A stretch of DNA of 42,453 bases from a virus, in IMG/VR virus record IMGVR_UViG_3300009551_000075, positions 1 to 42,453 of that record. One strand, given 5' to 3'. A program made the translations under genes and the position numbers. Positions 7,583 to 14,641 of this stretch are shown here, piece by piece (within the stretch, counting starts at the first letter, position 1; every line of letters starts with the position of its first letter). Below the pieces are notes generated by a model, which worked only from the letters and a program-made list of their open reading frames with translations, was not told the origin of the DNA and did not search any database.

Positions 7583-9295
7583 TTAGAAGTTTCCAACAAC
7601 TTCATTAAAATCAACACCAGTTCTAACAGCAACAAAATTCAATTGAATGAAGTTAATAGAACGTGCTGGTTTGATGTAAATATCACCAACGAATTGATTA
7701 CCATCAATTACAGCAGGTGTGTTGTTAGTTGTATCACACACAACTCTATAGTCATAGACACCACGACGACCCTTAACAGTTCTTAAGAATGGTTCAACCA
7801 TGTTCACAAACTGTGCGCGGGTAAATGGATCATTGAATTCAAACAAGCTTGTTCTTGCAGCCTTAGAGATTGCCTTTTCTAGAACAATGAACAATCTACG
7901 AACATTGATACGATCAAATGCAGATGCATAGTTCAAGAATGTCTTATCACCATATAACATGGTTCCTTCTCCTGGGAAAGAAACCACAGGATTGACACCA
8001 TTCTTGTACAAACTATCGCGATCAGCCTTCTTAGGATTATAAGCAAGTTTCACAACATTCTTGATTTGACCACGTTGTAAACCAGCTGGAGACCACCAAG
8101 GATCGCGAATATTATCAGTTCTTGCTGCCAGACCAGCAATATCTCCATTCAAAGGAACCCAACGGTACATATCATTGTACTTGTCATATTGATACTTCCA
8201 ACCACTATCAATGAAGACATAAGAGCTTCTTGTCAATGTGTTAACATAAGTGTTAATTGCACTTGCTGGGGAAGTAGGATCTTGTGTTGCAGACAATGTT
8301 GGAGATGCAAATACAACAATATCCTTACGGGAATCTGCAATACCTGCTGCATAATTAGTTTCTACATTAGCACCTGCACCAACCATGAATAGAGAAATAT
8401 CTACGTTGTCAGGATCATTGAATAAATCCATTCCAACTAATGTGTTTGCACTTGCAACAGTACCATCTGCACCACCAGATAGGAATGCTACATTAGCTGA
8501 TGCATCAGAAATGATAGAAATACCATTTGCTGCAGCAATTGTAATACCCCAACCTTGAGTATTGCTGGTTGCATGTCCTGTCCAATAAATGTACTTAGAT
8601 TTTCTGTAGACAACTTCTTTGTAATAGTTGCTTGATCCATCTGGACCAACAGAATCAGTCAAACGAGACAAACTTTGAAACTTTTCAAGAACCGTATTTG
8701 CTTGACCAGTGAATAGACCCTTAGAATCAATTACTAGAACATGCAATTCATCTCCAGTTACAGCTCCATTAGTTACTTTGGTTACATATGGAGAAGTATT
8801 TGGTGCAAAATCAAATTGATTTGCAAAAGAATATAGAGGATCTGTAGTATTAGCTGCTGTAGTATTGAAAGCAGAAGTGTTCGCGAACACAACAACTTCC
8901 AAAGAATTACCCAAAGCACCAGCATATCTTGCAGCCCAAGAATTTGTAGATGTTACTGTGTATGCATTGCTGAAATAATCATCTGAATTTTTAATTAGAG
9001 TACCAGAACCATTTGCAGTTGCATTCTTAGTGTTTGCACCTTGTGCTCTTGCTACTCTCAAATCATTGGAATATTGTAGGAAGTTTGCTGCTGTAAAGAA
9101 ACTATTTGCAGAATTTGCATCTGGTTCGCCATGTAATGCAACTAGATCTACTTCACTTGTTATAGTATTGATTTGTAGAATTGGACCCCAACGAAAGGTT
9201 CCTACCAAAGCACCTGTAGACACAGATACAGCAGGAATGCCTGTAGTTAGGTCAATTTCTGATACATTTACACCAGGTGACACTTGGAAACTCAT
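7583..9295 (-). CDS. 18: Tail sheath protein gp18
   Basis: This is the contractile sheath subunit, 570 residues (T4: 659). The N-terminus VSPGVNVSEIDLTTGIPAVS is the conserved sheath start, and the C-terminal third holds the most conserved part: MYRWVPLNGDIAGLAARTD, then PWWSPAGLQRGQIKNVVKLA, GEGTMLYGDKTFL and NVRRLFIVLEKAISKAARTS. The gene is preceded by a CTAAATA late box (9335-9341) and an AGGAG RBS and is followed closely by gene 19. Confidence 0.95.
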   Translation of the reverse strand: MSFQVSPGVNVSEIDLTTGIPAVSVSTGALVGTFRWGPILQINTITSEVDLVALHGEPDANSANSFFTAANFLQYSNDLRVARAQGANTKNATANGSGTLIKNSDDYFSNAYTVTSTNSWAARYAGALGNSLEVVVFANTSAFNTTAANTTDPLYSFANQFDFAPNTSPYVTKVTNGAVTGDELHVLVIDSKGLFTGQANTVLEKFQSLSRLTDSVGPDGSSNYYKEVVYRKSKYIYWTGHATSNTQGWGITIAAANGISIISDASANVAFLSGGADGTVASANTLVGMDLFNDPDNVDISLFMVGAGANVETNYAAGIADSRKDIVVFASPTLSATQDPTSPASAINTYVNTLTRSSYVFIDSGWKYQYDKYNDMYRWVPLNGDIAGLAARTDNIRDPWWSPAGLQRGQIKNVVKLAYNPKKADRDSLYKNGVNPVVSFPGEGTMLYGDKTFLNYASAFDRINVRRLFIVLEKAISKAARTSLFEFNDPFTRAQFVNMVEPFLRTVKGRRGVYDYRVVCDTTNNTPAVIDGNQFVGDIYIKPARSINFIQLNFVAVRTGVDFNEVVGNF

Positions 9296-9334
9296 TATGG
9301 TATGCTCCTAGCCAGGAATTCATTGATTCTTACA

Positions 9335-9341
9335 TATTTAG
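9335..9341 (-). promoter_or_regulatory. Late promoter box CTAAATA
   Basis: The box lies 40 bases before the sheath gene ATG. It overlaps the 3' arm of the hairpin at 9338-9362. Confidence 0.6.
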
Positions 9342-9362
9342 GGTTTCAGAAATTAACCCTAA
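9338..9362 (-). terminator. Stem-loop overlapping the sheath promoter
   Basis: TTAGGGTT pairs with AACCCTAA around a 9-base loop, directly after the stop at 9372. No strong U-run follows on the minus strand, so terminator function is uncertain. Confidence 0.4.
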
Positions 9363-9371
9363 GTAGCTGAT

Positions 9372-9635
9372 TTAGTGATGGGATCCTCCTGTAACCCACA
9401 TCTCAATCACTCTCCAAAGTGTAGCAATTACTCCACCAGCTCCCATAGCTATCCATTTGACTTTCTTGTGAGCATCTTCTAATTCTTTAATTCTTTCATC
9501 TTGTTTTTTATGAATCTCATCATCATCTTCTAGATGTTTTTTTAAAGATTCTGTAAGACTGTCTAATTTAGAATCCATTGAACCAATGGTTTTAGAAATT
9601 CCTATTAAATGATCTAGAATTTGGCTGTCGTCCAT
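9372..9635 (-). CDS. Coiled-coil membrane-anchored protein, possible holin or virion-associated (87 aa)
   Basis: The protein begins MDDSQILDHLIGISKTIGSM and has a heptad-like coiled coil (about 18-62, with KHLEDDDEIHKKQDERIKEL), a C-terminal transmembrane helix (about 63-82) and a short GGSHH tail. A longer frame reaches 9704, but the late box at 9682-9688 lies inside it, so ATG 9635 is the better start. Proteins of this shape in tailed phages are often called holin-like, but there is no direct evidence for that here. It sits just upstream of the sheath gene. Confidence 0.65.
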   Translation of the reverse strand: MDDSQILDHLIGISKTIGSMDSKLDSLTESLKKHLEDDDEIHKKQDERIKELEDAHKKVKWIAMGAGGVIATLWRVIEMWVTGGSHH

Positions 9636-9681
9636 TTTTGATCTTCTTATTATCCTGGAAGAGATTTGAGGGAGGCAGAAA

Positions 9682-9688
9682 TATTTAG
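9682..9688 (-). promoter_or_regulatory. Late promoter box CTAAATA
   Basis: CTAAATA lies 47 bases before the chosen ATG at 9635 and just after the terminator at 9706-9737, marking the start of the late sheath-tube unit. Confidence 0.6.
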
Positions 9689-9705
9689 GTTTCCTAGAAA
9701 ACAAA

Positions 9706-9737
9706 AATCCCTCAGAACATTTCTGCTCTGAGGGATT
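9706..9737 (-). terminator. Strong rho-independent terminator
   Basis: An 11-bp perfect stem (AATCCCTCAGA with TCTGAGGGATT) is followed on the minus strand by TTTTGTTTTC. It ends the accessory operon that finishes with the gene at 9758. Confidence 0.85.
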
Positions 9738-9757
9738 CTATAGAAGGAATTTTGAAT

Positions 9758-10051
9758 TTAGATTTCTTCTATTTCCCAATCAGATTGAAAAGTAGGAGTT
9801 ACATAAGTTCTTAATCTGTAAGTTGCATCTAAATTGTTTTGTAACTTCTTAGTTGTTTCTAAATGATTGTAGAAATTCTCTCCTATCCTTGTTATAGATG
9901 GTTTGGTACTATAGATCTTACCTTTCTTACTCAAATTACTTTTTACATGACATCTTCTCTTTTTGTCTTTGTCTGGTATATGAACAATAACTTCTCTAGC
10001 AGGACAGTAATATAAACCTGTTGGTTTATGTTTAAGTCTATAACACTTCAT
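9758..10051 (-). CDS. Conserved phage hypothetical, basic (97 aa)
   Basis: The protein starts MKCYRLKHKPTGLYYCPARE and is basic throughout (KDKKRRCHVKSNLSKKGKIY), ending in an acidic IEEI. No motif allows a function. Its start overlaps the upstream stop by 4 bases (ATGA), and it is followed by a strong terminator, so it is the last gene of a three-gene unit with 10048 and 10301. Confidence 0.7.
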   Translation of the reverse strand: MKCYRLKHKPTGLYYCPAREVIVHIPDKDKKRRCHVKSNLSKKGKIYSTKPSITRIGENFYNHLETTKKLQNNLDATYRLRTYVTPTFQSDWEIEEI

Positions 10052-10299
10052 TTCTTTCCACTATCCCAATATGTACGTCCATAATCTGTGAGATGACGAA
10101 CTTGTGTTTTTGCCATATGTAGAAGGGAATATAAATCAGCACGTTTAAAATCATCCCAATTCTTGTATTGATCGATATCTTTATTGATATGAGATATCAA
10201 GAATACATGAATTTCCATTCCATCTACCATAGAATCAAATGTTTCTGATAGCTCTGGAAATACATTTTTTGCCAATGATTTATACTGAAGAAAATTCAT
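10048..10299 (-). CDS. Hypothetical protein (83 aa)
   Basis: A helical soluble protein of mixed charge with no recognised motif. It starts one base after the stop of the cREC gene, with GGGG just upstream, and is coupled by ATGA to the next gene. Function not recognised. Confidence 0.6.
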   Translation of the reverse strand: MNFLQYKSLAKNVFPELSETFDSMVDGMEIHVFLISHINKDIDQYKNWDDFKRADLYSLLHMAKTQVRHLTDYGRTYWDSGKK

Positions 10300-10300
10300 G

Positions 10301-10600
10301 TTATCCCCAATAACGTTTAATGTCTTCCTTCATAATACGTGCTCCTTCCGGATTGGCAGAATGTACCAATATAACAGGAGGGACATATTCTTGAGTGATT
10401 ATTTTTCGTTCAATTAGCCATAACAATATCTTGCGACCATTCAATTCTACTCCATTCTCATCAAAACATCCCAAATCATGATCTAAAGAAAGCTCATCAT
10501 ATCTGTGGATAGAAAGCAACTCAATGGCTTCTTGGTAAGTCCTGGCAACTTCCCATCCTATGGGAACTAAACGTTCATCATCTACAAAAAGTTTCCTCAT
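10301..10600 (-). CDS. cREC-type receiver-like protein
   Basis: The 99-residue protein has the hallmarks of the cyclic-phosphate-processing receiver (cREC) domain: an N-terminal LFVDDER, a central acidic DELSLDHDLG (about 34-43) and a late VILVHSANPEGA strand. Such small receiver-like proteins are frequent in phages; their biochemical role is not established. The ATG has no Shine-Dalgarno sequence. Instead a TTTACT-17-TAAAAT promoter ends six bases before it, so the transcript may be leaderless. Confidence 0.75.
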   Translation of the reverse strand: MRKLFVDDERLVPIGWEVARTYQEAIELLSIHRYDELSLDHDLGCFDENGVELNGRKILLWLIERKIITQEYVPPVILVHSANPEGARIMKEDIKRYWG

Positions 10601-10606
10601 CTGTTT

Positions 10607-10635
10607 ATTTTATTTGTAGTTTTTTAAACAGTAAA
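10607..10635 (-). promoter_or_regulatory. Sigma70-like promoter placing transcription start at the cREC ATG
   Basis: TTTACT (10635-10630), 17-base spacer, TAAAAT (10612-10607), then six bases AAACAG to the ATG at 10600. The arrangement is identical in geometry to the promoter at 17832-17860. Confidence 0.55.
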
Positions 10636-10855
10636 TGATGAATCATACCAAATTCACCTACAATTTACCGTAATAGATAATCTAGATTAAGGTATTTTAC
10701 CCTAATGTTTTATGATGATTTACAAACTAAAATTTCAACAAAATCAACCATTTAAAATTGAAAATAGAAGCCATTGATTCTTATTGTTTTTTGAACTTTA
10801 CTCTTTTAAATTTGTAGTTAATAATAGTTCTACTTGGTAAGGTTCTGGTAACAAG

Positions 10856-10877
10856 ACACACACACACACACACACAC
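10856..10877. repeat. (AC)11 dinucleotide tract
   Basis: Eleven uninterrupted AC units are preceded by AAG and followed by GAA. No other tract of this kind occurs in the window. Confidence 0.95.
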
Positions 10878-10891
10878 GAAAGAAATCAAAT

Positions 10892-10926
10892 TGGTTAACT
10901 CATCACTGCGTTAGATGAATTAACCA
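10892..10926. other. Imperfect 13-bp hairpin in the intergenic region
   Basis: GGTTAACTCATC and GATGAATTAACC can pair with one mismatch across a 9-base loop, extended by one T-A pair. It is not followed by a U-run on either strand. Confidence 0.55.
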
Positions 10927-10972
10927 TCAATTCCCTATAATAATTTAAGATTCTTCATTCTCCTCAAAAATT

Positions 10973-10999
10973 AGAGGGATGGTGCAATGCCATCCCTCT
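10973..10999 (-). terminator. Terminator after the 11006 gene, possibly bidirectional
   Basis: A perfect 10-bp stem (AGAGGGATGG with CCATCCCTCT) and a 7-base loop are followed by AATTTTTG on the minus strand and by TTGTTTTT on the plus strand. Confidence 0.8.
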
Positions 11000-11005
11000 T
11001 TGTTT

Positions 11006-11257
11006 TTAATGACCTTTTTTTCCGTTTTCTTCACTCATAAGATCACGCATAGTGTGTTGCATCCCAGCAAAGAATCCTCTTATATATGCGTTCATCAAAA
11101 GTTCCCTCAATAAGAGTGAGCGTTCTATATTTCCATCATTGGTGATGACCTTCACAATGTCAGGTTTATCTTTGAGGACATCGTCTATAGTCATCGCGAT
11201 GTCATCTGTCTGTTCCAAAGTAAGAGTCATAGTAGTAGAAGTGTCATCTTTCGTCAT
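11006..11257 (-). CDS. Hypothetical protein (83 aa)
   Basis: The N-terminal part is Thr/Asp-rich (MTKDDTSTTMTLTLEQTDDI), and the rest is helical with GFFAGMQHTMRDLM near the end. The RBS is GGAG, and it is the last gene before a terminator. Composition and length resemble its two upstream neighbours, which are also about 80 residues, but I see no sequence identity among them. Function not recognised. Confidence 0.6.
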   Translation of the reverse strand: MTKDDTSTTMTLTLEQTDDIAMTIDDVLKDKPDIVKVITNDGNIERSLLLRELLMNAYIRGFFAGMQHTMRDLMSEENGKKGH

Positions 11258-11270
11258 CTTGTCGTCTCCA

Positions 11271-11516
11271 TCAATTTTTTGATCTAAGTTCTCTTATGGC
11301 TAAGGCATGCTCTAAGAGTAACTGTGCTGTTCTTAACGTAACGTTAAGGGCTAGTGCTATCACAGCCATGGAAAGTCCGTAGGATGCTCTAGCGAGATCT
11401 TTATCTGAAATAGTCAAATCGTAAAATTTCATTACCTCCTCAACAGTTTTTTCAACATTTAAAGCTTCATCCGGATCCAGAATCACCAGACCCACTCGCG
11501 TCATTAAGTTCCTCAT
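11271..11516 (-). CDS. Hypothetical helical protein (81 aa)
   Basis: An all-helical small protein (EALNVEKTVEEVMKFYDLTI, then ASYGLSMAVIALALNV). Two ATGs are available, at 11522 and 11516; the second has GGGGAG at a six-base spacing and is preferred. The start region lies inside the end of the upstream gene. Function not recognised. Confidence 0.55.
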   Translation of the reverse strand: MRNLMTRVGLVILDPDEALNVEKTVEEVMKFYDLTISDKDLARASYGLSMAVIALALNVTLRTAQLLLEHALAIRELRSKN

Positions 11517-11718
11517 GACCATCTCCCCATACTTCTTTGATAGCTAACTTCAAAATTTCTACCTCACGTTCAACAACAGAAAGCAATCCCGATACATCTG
11601 TACGATTTACGTTCTCCAATGATTTCAAACGACACATTTCATCAGTTAATCTATCTAAGCTAGTTCGCAAAATTCTGAGGATTACCGTTCTAGAAGTGTC
11701 ACTTAATTTTACTTGCAT
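11467..11718 (-). CDS. Hypothetical helical protein with Gly/Ser tail (83 aa)
   Basis: A helical, possibly coiled-coil protein (LRTSLDRLTDEMCRLKSLEN, later VVEREVEILKLAIKEV) ending in a flexible Ser/Gly/Asp tail. About 50 bases of its 3' end overlap the next gene, so the tail is constrained by a second reading frame. It is the first gene after the terminator at 11739-11764. Function not recognised. Confidence 0.55.
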   Translation of the reverse strand: MQVKLSDTSRTVILRILRTSLDRLTDEMCRLKSLENVNRTDVSGLLSVVEREVEILKLAIKEVWGDGHEELNDASGSGDSGSG

Positions 11719-11738
11719 ATCTGACCCCGAAAAGCAAA

Positions 11739-11764
11739 AAGAGGATGCATTTCTGCATCCTCTT
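11739..11764 (-). terminator. Rho-independent terminator with GAAA loop
   Basis: An 11-bp stem (AAGAGGATGCA with TGCATCCTCTT) has a GAAA tetraloop on the minus strand followed by TTTGCTTTTC. It follows the HTH-like gene at 11789. Confidence 0.85.
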
Positions 11765-11788
11765 ACTTTCTGAAGAAAACTCCAGCTT

Positions 11789-12145
11789 CTATTGCGTAGT
11801 CTGAGCAGGAGATTCTTGAGAAGTCCTTTCTCTCCTTACTCTTGCCGCCCTGCCACGACTCTTTGGGGAAGGAAGTGGCTTTCTACCCGCCAACCCATCT
11901 GGTGGCACGAATGGTTTGTTCTTCAGAACATAACGCTCCTTATTGGAATCGTACTCCACCTTGGCACCATATACTCTCTTGAATTCCGCCAAATAACTTC
12001 CAACATAGTTGGGTTTCAGCTTCAATGCATTGGCGATTTGTTCACGTGTTGCACTGCGATTCTTTTTACTGAAAAGCTTGTACAAACGGTAAGATTGTGT
12101 AACACGACCACTTGCGGTGCGCGCACGTACTTTTGCAGTATTCAT
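11789..12145 (-). CDS. Winged-helix-like DNA-binding protein (118 aa)
   Basis: Residues about 28-75 read SKKNRSATREQIANALKLKP, then NYVGSYLAEFKRVYG, then VEYDSNKERYVL, the pattern of a helix-turn-helix with a beta wing. The flanking N-terminus is basic, and the C-terminal 40 residues are Arg/Pro-rich and disordered. It probably binds DNA and could regulate phage or host promoters. It forms a single-gene unit with its own promoter (12244-12272), an AGAGGAG RBS and a terminator. No specific family can be named from sight. Confidence 0.65.
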   Translation of the reverse strand: MNTAKVRARTASGRVTQSYRLYKLFSKKNRSATREQIANALKLKPNYVGSYLAEFKRVYGAKVEYDSNKERYVLKNKPFVPPDGLAGRKPLPSPKSRGRAARVRRERTSQESPAQTTQ

Positions 12146-12243
12146 GATAATTCTCCTCTAAAAATTTCAAACATCCTGATGTATACTTCAAGGCTGCGTT
12201 TCCTTGTTTGGTCTAAATTTTAGACCTCTCATCAGTGACGCTA

Positions 12244-12272
12244 TTATTAAACACTTCTTTTACAAAAGTAAA
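12244..12272 (-). promoter_or_regulatory. Early-type promoter for the HTH-like gene
   Basis: TTTACT (12272-12267) continues as TTTTGTAA, the shared early-promoter sequence. The -10 at 17-base spacing is TAATAA (12249-12244), about 100 bases before the ATG. Confidence 0.5.
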
Positions 12273-12341
12273 GTGATAAATTTTAAAGAGAATCAATAAC
12301 TTATCTAAAATACGTAGTTTCCATAGAAAAATATTAACAAT

Positions 12342-12515
12342 TCACATATCAACTTTCACAGAAAATTGTATAATCTTTTGTTTGTTACAACGTAACTTTA
12401 AATGTTCAGGATCTTCTATCCTACGACAAATAAGATACACTTCCATGTTTTTGGTTGGATGAAGAGTACAAGCACTTAATGAAATCAAAATCAACAATGC
12501 TGCGAGCAATCTCAT
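12342..12515 (-). CDS. Small lipoprotein (57 aa)
   Basis: The N-terminus MRLLAALLILISLSAC is a lipoprotein signal with lipobox LSA|C; the mature part is about 42 residues. A frame starting at TTG 12530 is longer, but ATG 12515 gives a proper signal peptide and has AGAAGG before it. A late box lies at 12543-12549. Small phage lipoproteins act as outer spanins or as superinfection exclusion proteins; this one lacks the Pro-rich look of Rz1, so the role is open. Confidence 0.65.
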   Translation of the reverse strand: MRLLAALLILISLSACTLHPTKNMEVYLICRRIEDPEHLKLRCNKQKIIQFSVKVDM

Positions 12516-12542
12516 AACCTTCTGCCGCAACTGAGATGAAAG

Positions 12543-12549
12543 TATTTAG
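12543..12549 (-). promoter_or_regulatory. Late promoter box CTAAATA
   Basis: The box lies 28 bases before the ATG of the lipoprotein gene and overlaps the end of the upstream gene. It is the only late box I place in the left part of the accessory region apart from 9682. Confidence 0.5.
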
Positions 12550-12803
12550 AACGTTATGAATCCTAATTTTTCATTCAAGATTTTACTATCCTTTTCACCA
12601 TTAGATTTTATCTTCAAAGAAACACTTTCACCATAACAAGTCAATTCACCTTTTTCATTCTGTTGAACAAATCCAGCTCCCGTAGGTTTGCAATCAAATC
12701 CACAAGTATCTTTTAAAGCAACAGCTACATCCCAGTGAGTCATTGCGTCAGAAAAGATAACTGGAAGATATCCATCTAGAATAATGTATTTTGCTTGTTT
12801 CAT
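12546..12803 (-). CDS. Hypothetical protein (85 aa)
   Basis: The start ATG at 12803 overlaps the upstream stop as ATGA, which favours it over the in-frame ATG at 12833. The protein begins MKQAKYIILDGYLPVIFSDA and has three cysteines in the middle (CGFDC...C), possibly structural. It belongs to a tight run of small genes (13197-12546). Function not recognised. Confidence 0.6.
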   Translation of the reverse strand: MKQAKYIILDGYLPVIFSDAMTHWDVAVALKDTCGFDCKPTGAGFVQQNEKGELTCYGESVSLKIKSNGEKDSKILNEKLGFITF

Positions 12804-13066
12804 GATACTACCCTGTGTTCCACACAAAACCATTTATCACCATTCAGATGATAAATGTAAATAGACTTAAAATGATCTTTTTCTCCACCCCAAGTTATTT
12901 CACAATCCTTTGCTTCATAGTGGTGATTATCATCTGTAAGAAAATCATGAGTTTTCCTTACAGCCAAATAAGCAGCTTCTTCGATAGTATTAACAGGGAA
13001 ATCGAAGACATTACGTTCTTCCCATTTAAATGGGAAGATTGTTCCATTAGCAATCTGAACCCTCAT
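12800..13066 (-). CDS. Hypothetical protein (88 aa)
   Basis: A soluble mixed alpha/beta protein with aromatic-rich strands (SIYIYHLNGDKWFCVEHRVV at the C-terminus). Both ends overlap neighbours by ATGA, so translation is coupled with 13063 and 12546. Function not recognised. Confidence 0.6.
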   Translation of the reverse strand: MRVQIANGTIFPFKWEERNVFDFPVNTIEEAAYLAVRKTHDFLTDDNHHYEAKDCEITWGGEKDHFKSIYIYHLNGDKWFCVEHRVVS

Positions 13067-13197
13067 ATATCCTTCTTTGATAGTAAGGCCATCACGTAAA
13101 AAAATACAACAATAGCAAGTATGATATTATCTAGAAAATGAAAAGTCAACCAAGACAAAGTACAACCTAAAGTAAAAGCAAAAATTTTCTGAAGCAT
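13063..13197 (-). CDS. Tiny membrane protein (44 aa)
   Basis: The frame reads MLQKIFAFTLGCTLSWLTFH and continues with a second hydrophobic stretch (IILAIVVFFYVMALL) before SKKDI, so one or two membrane helices. It has GGAG ten bases upstream and ends in ATGA overlap with the next gene, which supports it as a real cistron despite its size. Function not recognised. Confidence 0.6.
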   Translation of the reverse strand: MLQKIFAFTLGCTLSWLTFHFLDNIILAIVVFFYVMALLSKKDI

Positions 13198-13203
13198 CCA
13201 ATC

Positions 13204-13404
13204 TCATCTCCGATGGTTTTCCAACCATTCTTTCAAATTGAGGCGGATTCCGCCATTGCAATCCTGACAAATCCAATCATCCCAAAATTGTTTTGCTTCT
13301 TTATATTCTTCTTCTAATATATCCCAACACAAGGATATTCCACAATCATTACAAATGGGAGTTACAGCTTCAGGCATCGTGCTTGATAATACCGTAACTC
13401 CCAT
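13204..13404 (-). CDS. Small zinc-ribbon protein (66 aa)
   Basis: Two cysteine pairs, CNDC (18-21) and CQDC near residue 48, with a further Cys26, make a treble-clef or zinc-ribbon fold likely. The remainder is acidic and aromatic (EEEYKEAKQFWDDWIC). The start at 13404 has a weak RBS; an internal ATG (residue 10) is an alternative. The partner of the ribbon is not apparent. Confidence 0.6.
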   Translation of the reverse strand: MGVTVLSSTMPEAVTPICNDCGISLCWDILEEEYKEAKQFWDDWICQDCNGGIRLNLKEWLENHRR

Positions 13405-13410
13405 GATATC

Positions 13411-13824
13411 TTAGAACTTACAACGCAAACCAAGTGAGAAGTTGTTATGAACAACACCAGCTTGGACACCAATCGTAACAGCTTCCCATCCATGAACCAT
13501 CCACTTTGGAGCATCGCTGCGGATGAGATAATCTGTCACTACGAAATGTACCATGGCTTCCGTGATCATCCAACCAACAACCTTAGCATCATTAGGATGA
13601 TGGCCGATAACGTCAGAACTGCCACCATTACTCATATTCGTCTCCTGTATATCAGGATGATGTTTGATGTCCAAAGTCTGACCAAGATCAACCACATGAA
13701 GAGCTTGGAAGAGAACCTCTTCAGCAGCAAATTGCTTATTCCACTTCTCAGAAGGGAAAGAATCTGCATTAGCAACATTCGTCACAGCAGCCAAAACCAA
13801 GGCAATCAGGGTGTAAGCTTTCAT
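13411..13824 (-). CDS. Exported conserved phage protein (137 aa)
   Basis: A Sec signal peptide (MKAYTLIALVLAAVTNVANA, cut before DS) precedes a mature domain with LHVVDLGQTLDIKHH, ETN, GHHPND and a C-terminal VTIGVQAGVVHNNFSLGLR ending in Phe. This arrangement is familiar from hypothetical proteins of phages and proteobacteria with membrane-associated helices and a beta-like end. The final Phe and amphipathic strand suggest association with the outer envelope. It has its own early promoter and an AGAGGAG RBS. Confidence 0.7.
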   Translation of the reverse strand: MKAYTLIALVLAAVTNVANADSFPSEKWNKQFAAEEVLFQALHVVDLGQTLDIKHHPDIQETNMSNGGSSDVIGHHPNDAKVVGWMITEAMVHFVVTDYLIRSDAPKWMVHGWEAVTIGVQAGVVHNNFSLGLRCKF

Positions 13825-13861
13825 TTTGGTAGTCTCCTCTAAGTTCTGAACCAGTGGAGCT

Positions 13862-13890
13862 ACTATATTTGTAATTGTTAGTGGAGTAAA
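13862..13890 (-). promoter_or_regulatory. Early promoter TTTACT-17-TATAGT
   Basis: TTTACT (13890-13885), 17-base spacer, TATAGT (13867-13862), 38 bases before the exported-protein ATG. It directly follows the terminator at 13898-13919. Confidence 0.7.
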
Positions 13891-13897
13891 TACAAAA

Positions 13898-13919
13898 AAG
13901 CGTTAACGAGTTAACGCTT
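13898..13919 (-). terminator. Terminator after the HD hydrolase gene
   Basis: A near-perfect palindrome with 10-base arms (AAGCGTTAAC and GTTAACGCTT) is followed by TTTTTG on the minus strand. Confidence 0.8.
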
Positions 13920-13930
13920 CTATAACAATA

Positions 13931-14641
13931 TCATTTATTTACGAATTTAAATCCTGCTCTTTTTTCTATAATCTTTATGATATCTTTTTCTTCTTCAAAA
14001 GTCATAGCAACAGGACATAAAGAATTGTAACTCAAACCAGCAGCATTAGCAATTGATACTAATTTTGAACAACAATCTGAGCAATGATCAGAAAGAATAC
14101 CATCTGATTCATCAAATTCACATTTTCCACAACCATCTCTATAGATAGATAACCATGTGTTCTTTAATTCATTTTCTGAATATCTAACGGTTGGTGGATT
14201 TTTCAATCTTCCCTTAATCTCCATGAACATCTTGTGATATTTGGCAATTCTTTTAGTGTCCTTTTCAGTAATGCCTTTAAGTCTGCGGATATCACTGTTA
14301 TGACGTAAATCACAAAGTTTCACAAGCATAGCATCCTTGTTTGAACAGATCCTGATCATAACTTCATCTTGAGTTTCACCAGGAACTTTCGTCATGTGCT
14401 TAATACCGGCAATGACACGATCACTGAAACCCAAATCTTTCAGTTCCTGATAGGTAGTATCTGTGTCCTCTATAAGGTCATGACCCAAAGCAATGCATTG
14501 AAGTTCTTCATCATCTGTCCTTAAATAATGCATCACCTTCAAAGGATGGAGGATGTATGGAACACCACCACGATCATATTGACCATGATGCTTGTTAGTA
14601 GCTAAAACCAACATCTTAGAAAGCATTTCTCCCCTTTCCAT
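13931..14641 (-). CDS. SpoT/MESH1-like HD-domain hydrolase
   Basis: The N-terminal 130 residues carry the (p)ppGpp hydrolase signature: KHHGQYDRGGVPYILHPLKV (about 17-36), then the catalytic ALGHDLIEDTDTTY (about 51-64) and a downstream KLCDLRHN (about 108-115). Enzymes with this domain remove the 3' pyrophosphate from (p)ppGpp, and a phage copy would dampen the stringent response. The synthetase and regulatory domains of SpoT are absent. A C-terminal region (about 165-195) has six cysteines (CGKCEF, HCSDCC) that may bind metal, unusual for small hydrolases. Tight RBS AGGAGG. Confidence 0.8.
   Translation of the reverse strand: MERGEMLSKMLVLATNKHHGQYDRGGVPYILHPLKVMHYLRTDDEELQCIALGHDLIEDTDTTYQELKDLGFSDRVIAGIKHMTKVPGETQDEVMIRICSNKDAMLVKLCDLRHNSDIRRLKGITEKDTKRIAKYHKMFMEIKGRLKNPPTVRYSENELKNTWLSIYRDGCGKCEFDESDGILSDHCSDCCSKLVSIANAAGLSYNSLCPVAMTFEEEKDIIKIIEKRAGFKFVNK

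Larger units (their letters stand above)
10601..11005. other. 405-base intergenic region without a gene
   Basis: This is the longest gene-free stretch here. It is very AT-rich and contains the cREC promoter, an (AC)11 tract, a long imperfect hairpin (10892-10926) and the terminator at 10973-10999. I see no convincing reading frame on either strand. A small RNA or regulatory role is possible but not shown. Confidence 0.6.

Noticed and set aside
511-9311. Many plus-strand reading frames of 60-170 codons opposite genes 18-22
   Set aside because: They run antisense to clearly conserved proteins, have Ser/Cys/Phe-rich shadow compositions and lack RBS sites, so they are chance frames.
9372-9704. 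Longer start at 9704 for the coiled-coil membrane protein
   Set aside because: The CTAAATA late box at 9682-9688 lies inside that extension, so a transcript from it could not encode the longer form.
10601-11005. The (AC)11 region as a CRISPR or tandem-repeat array
   Set aside because: It is a simple dinucleotide tract without spacers.
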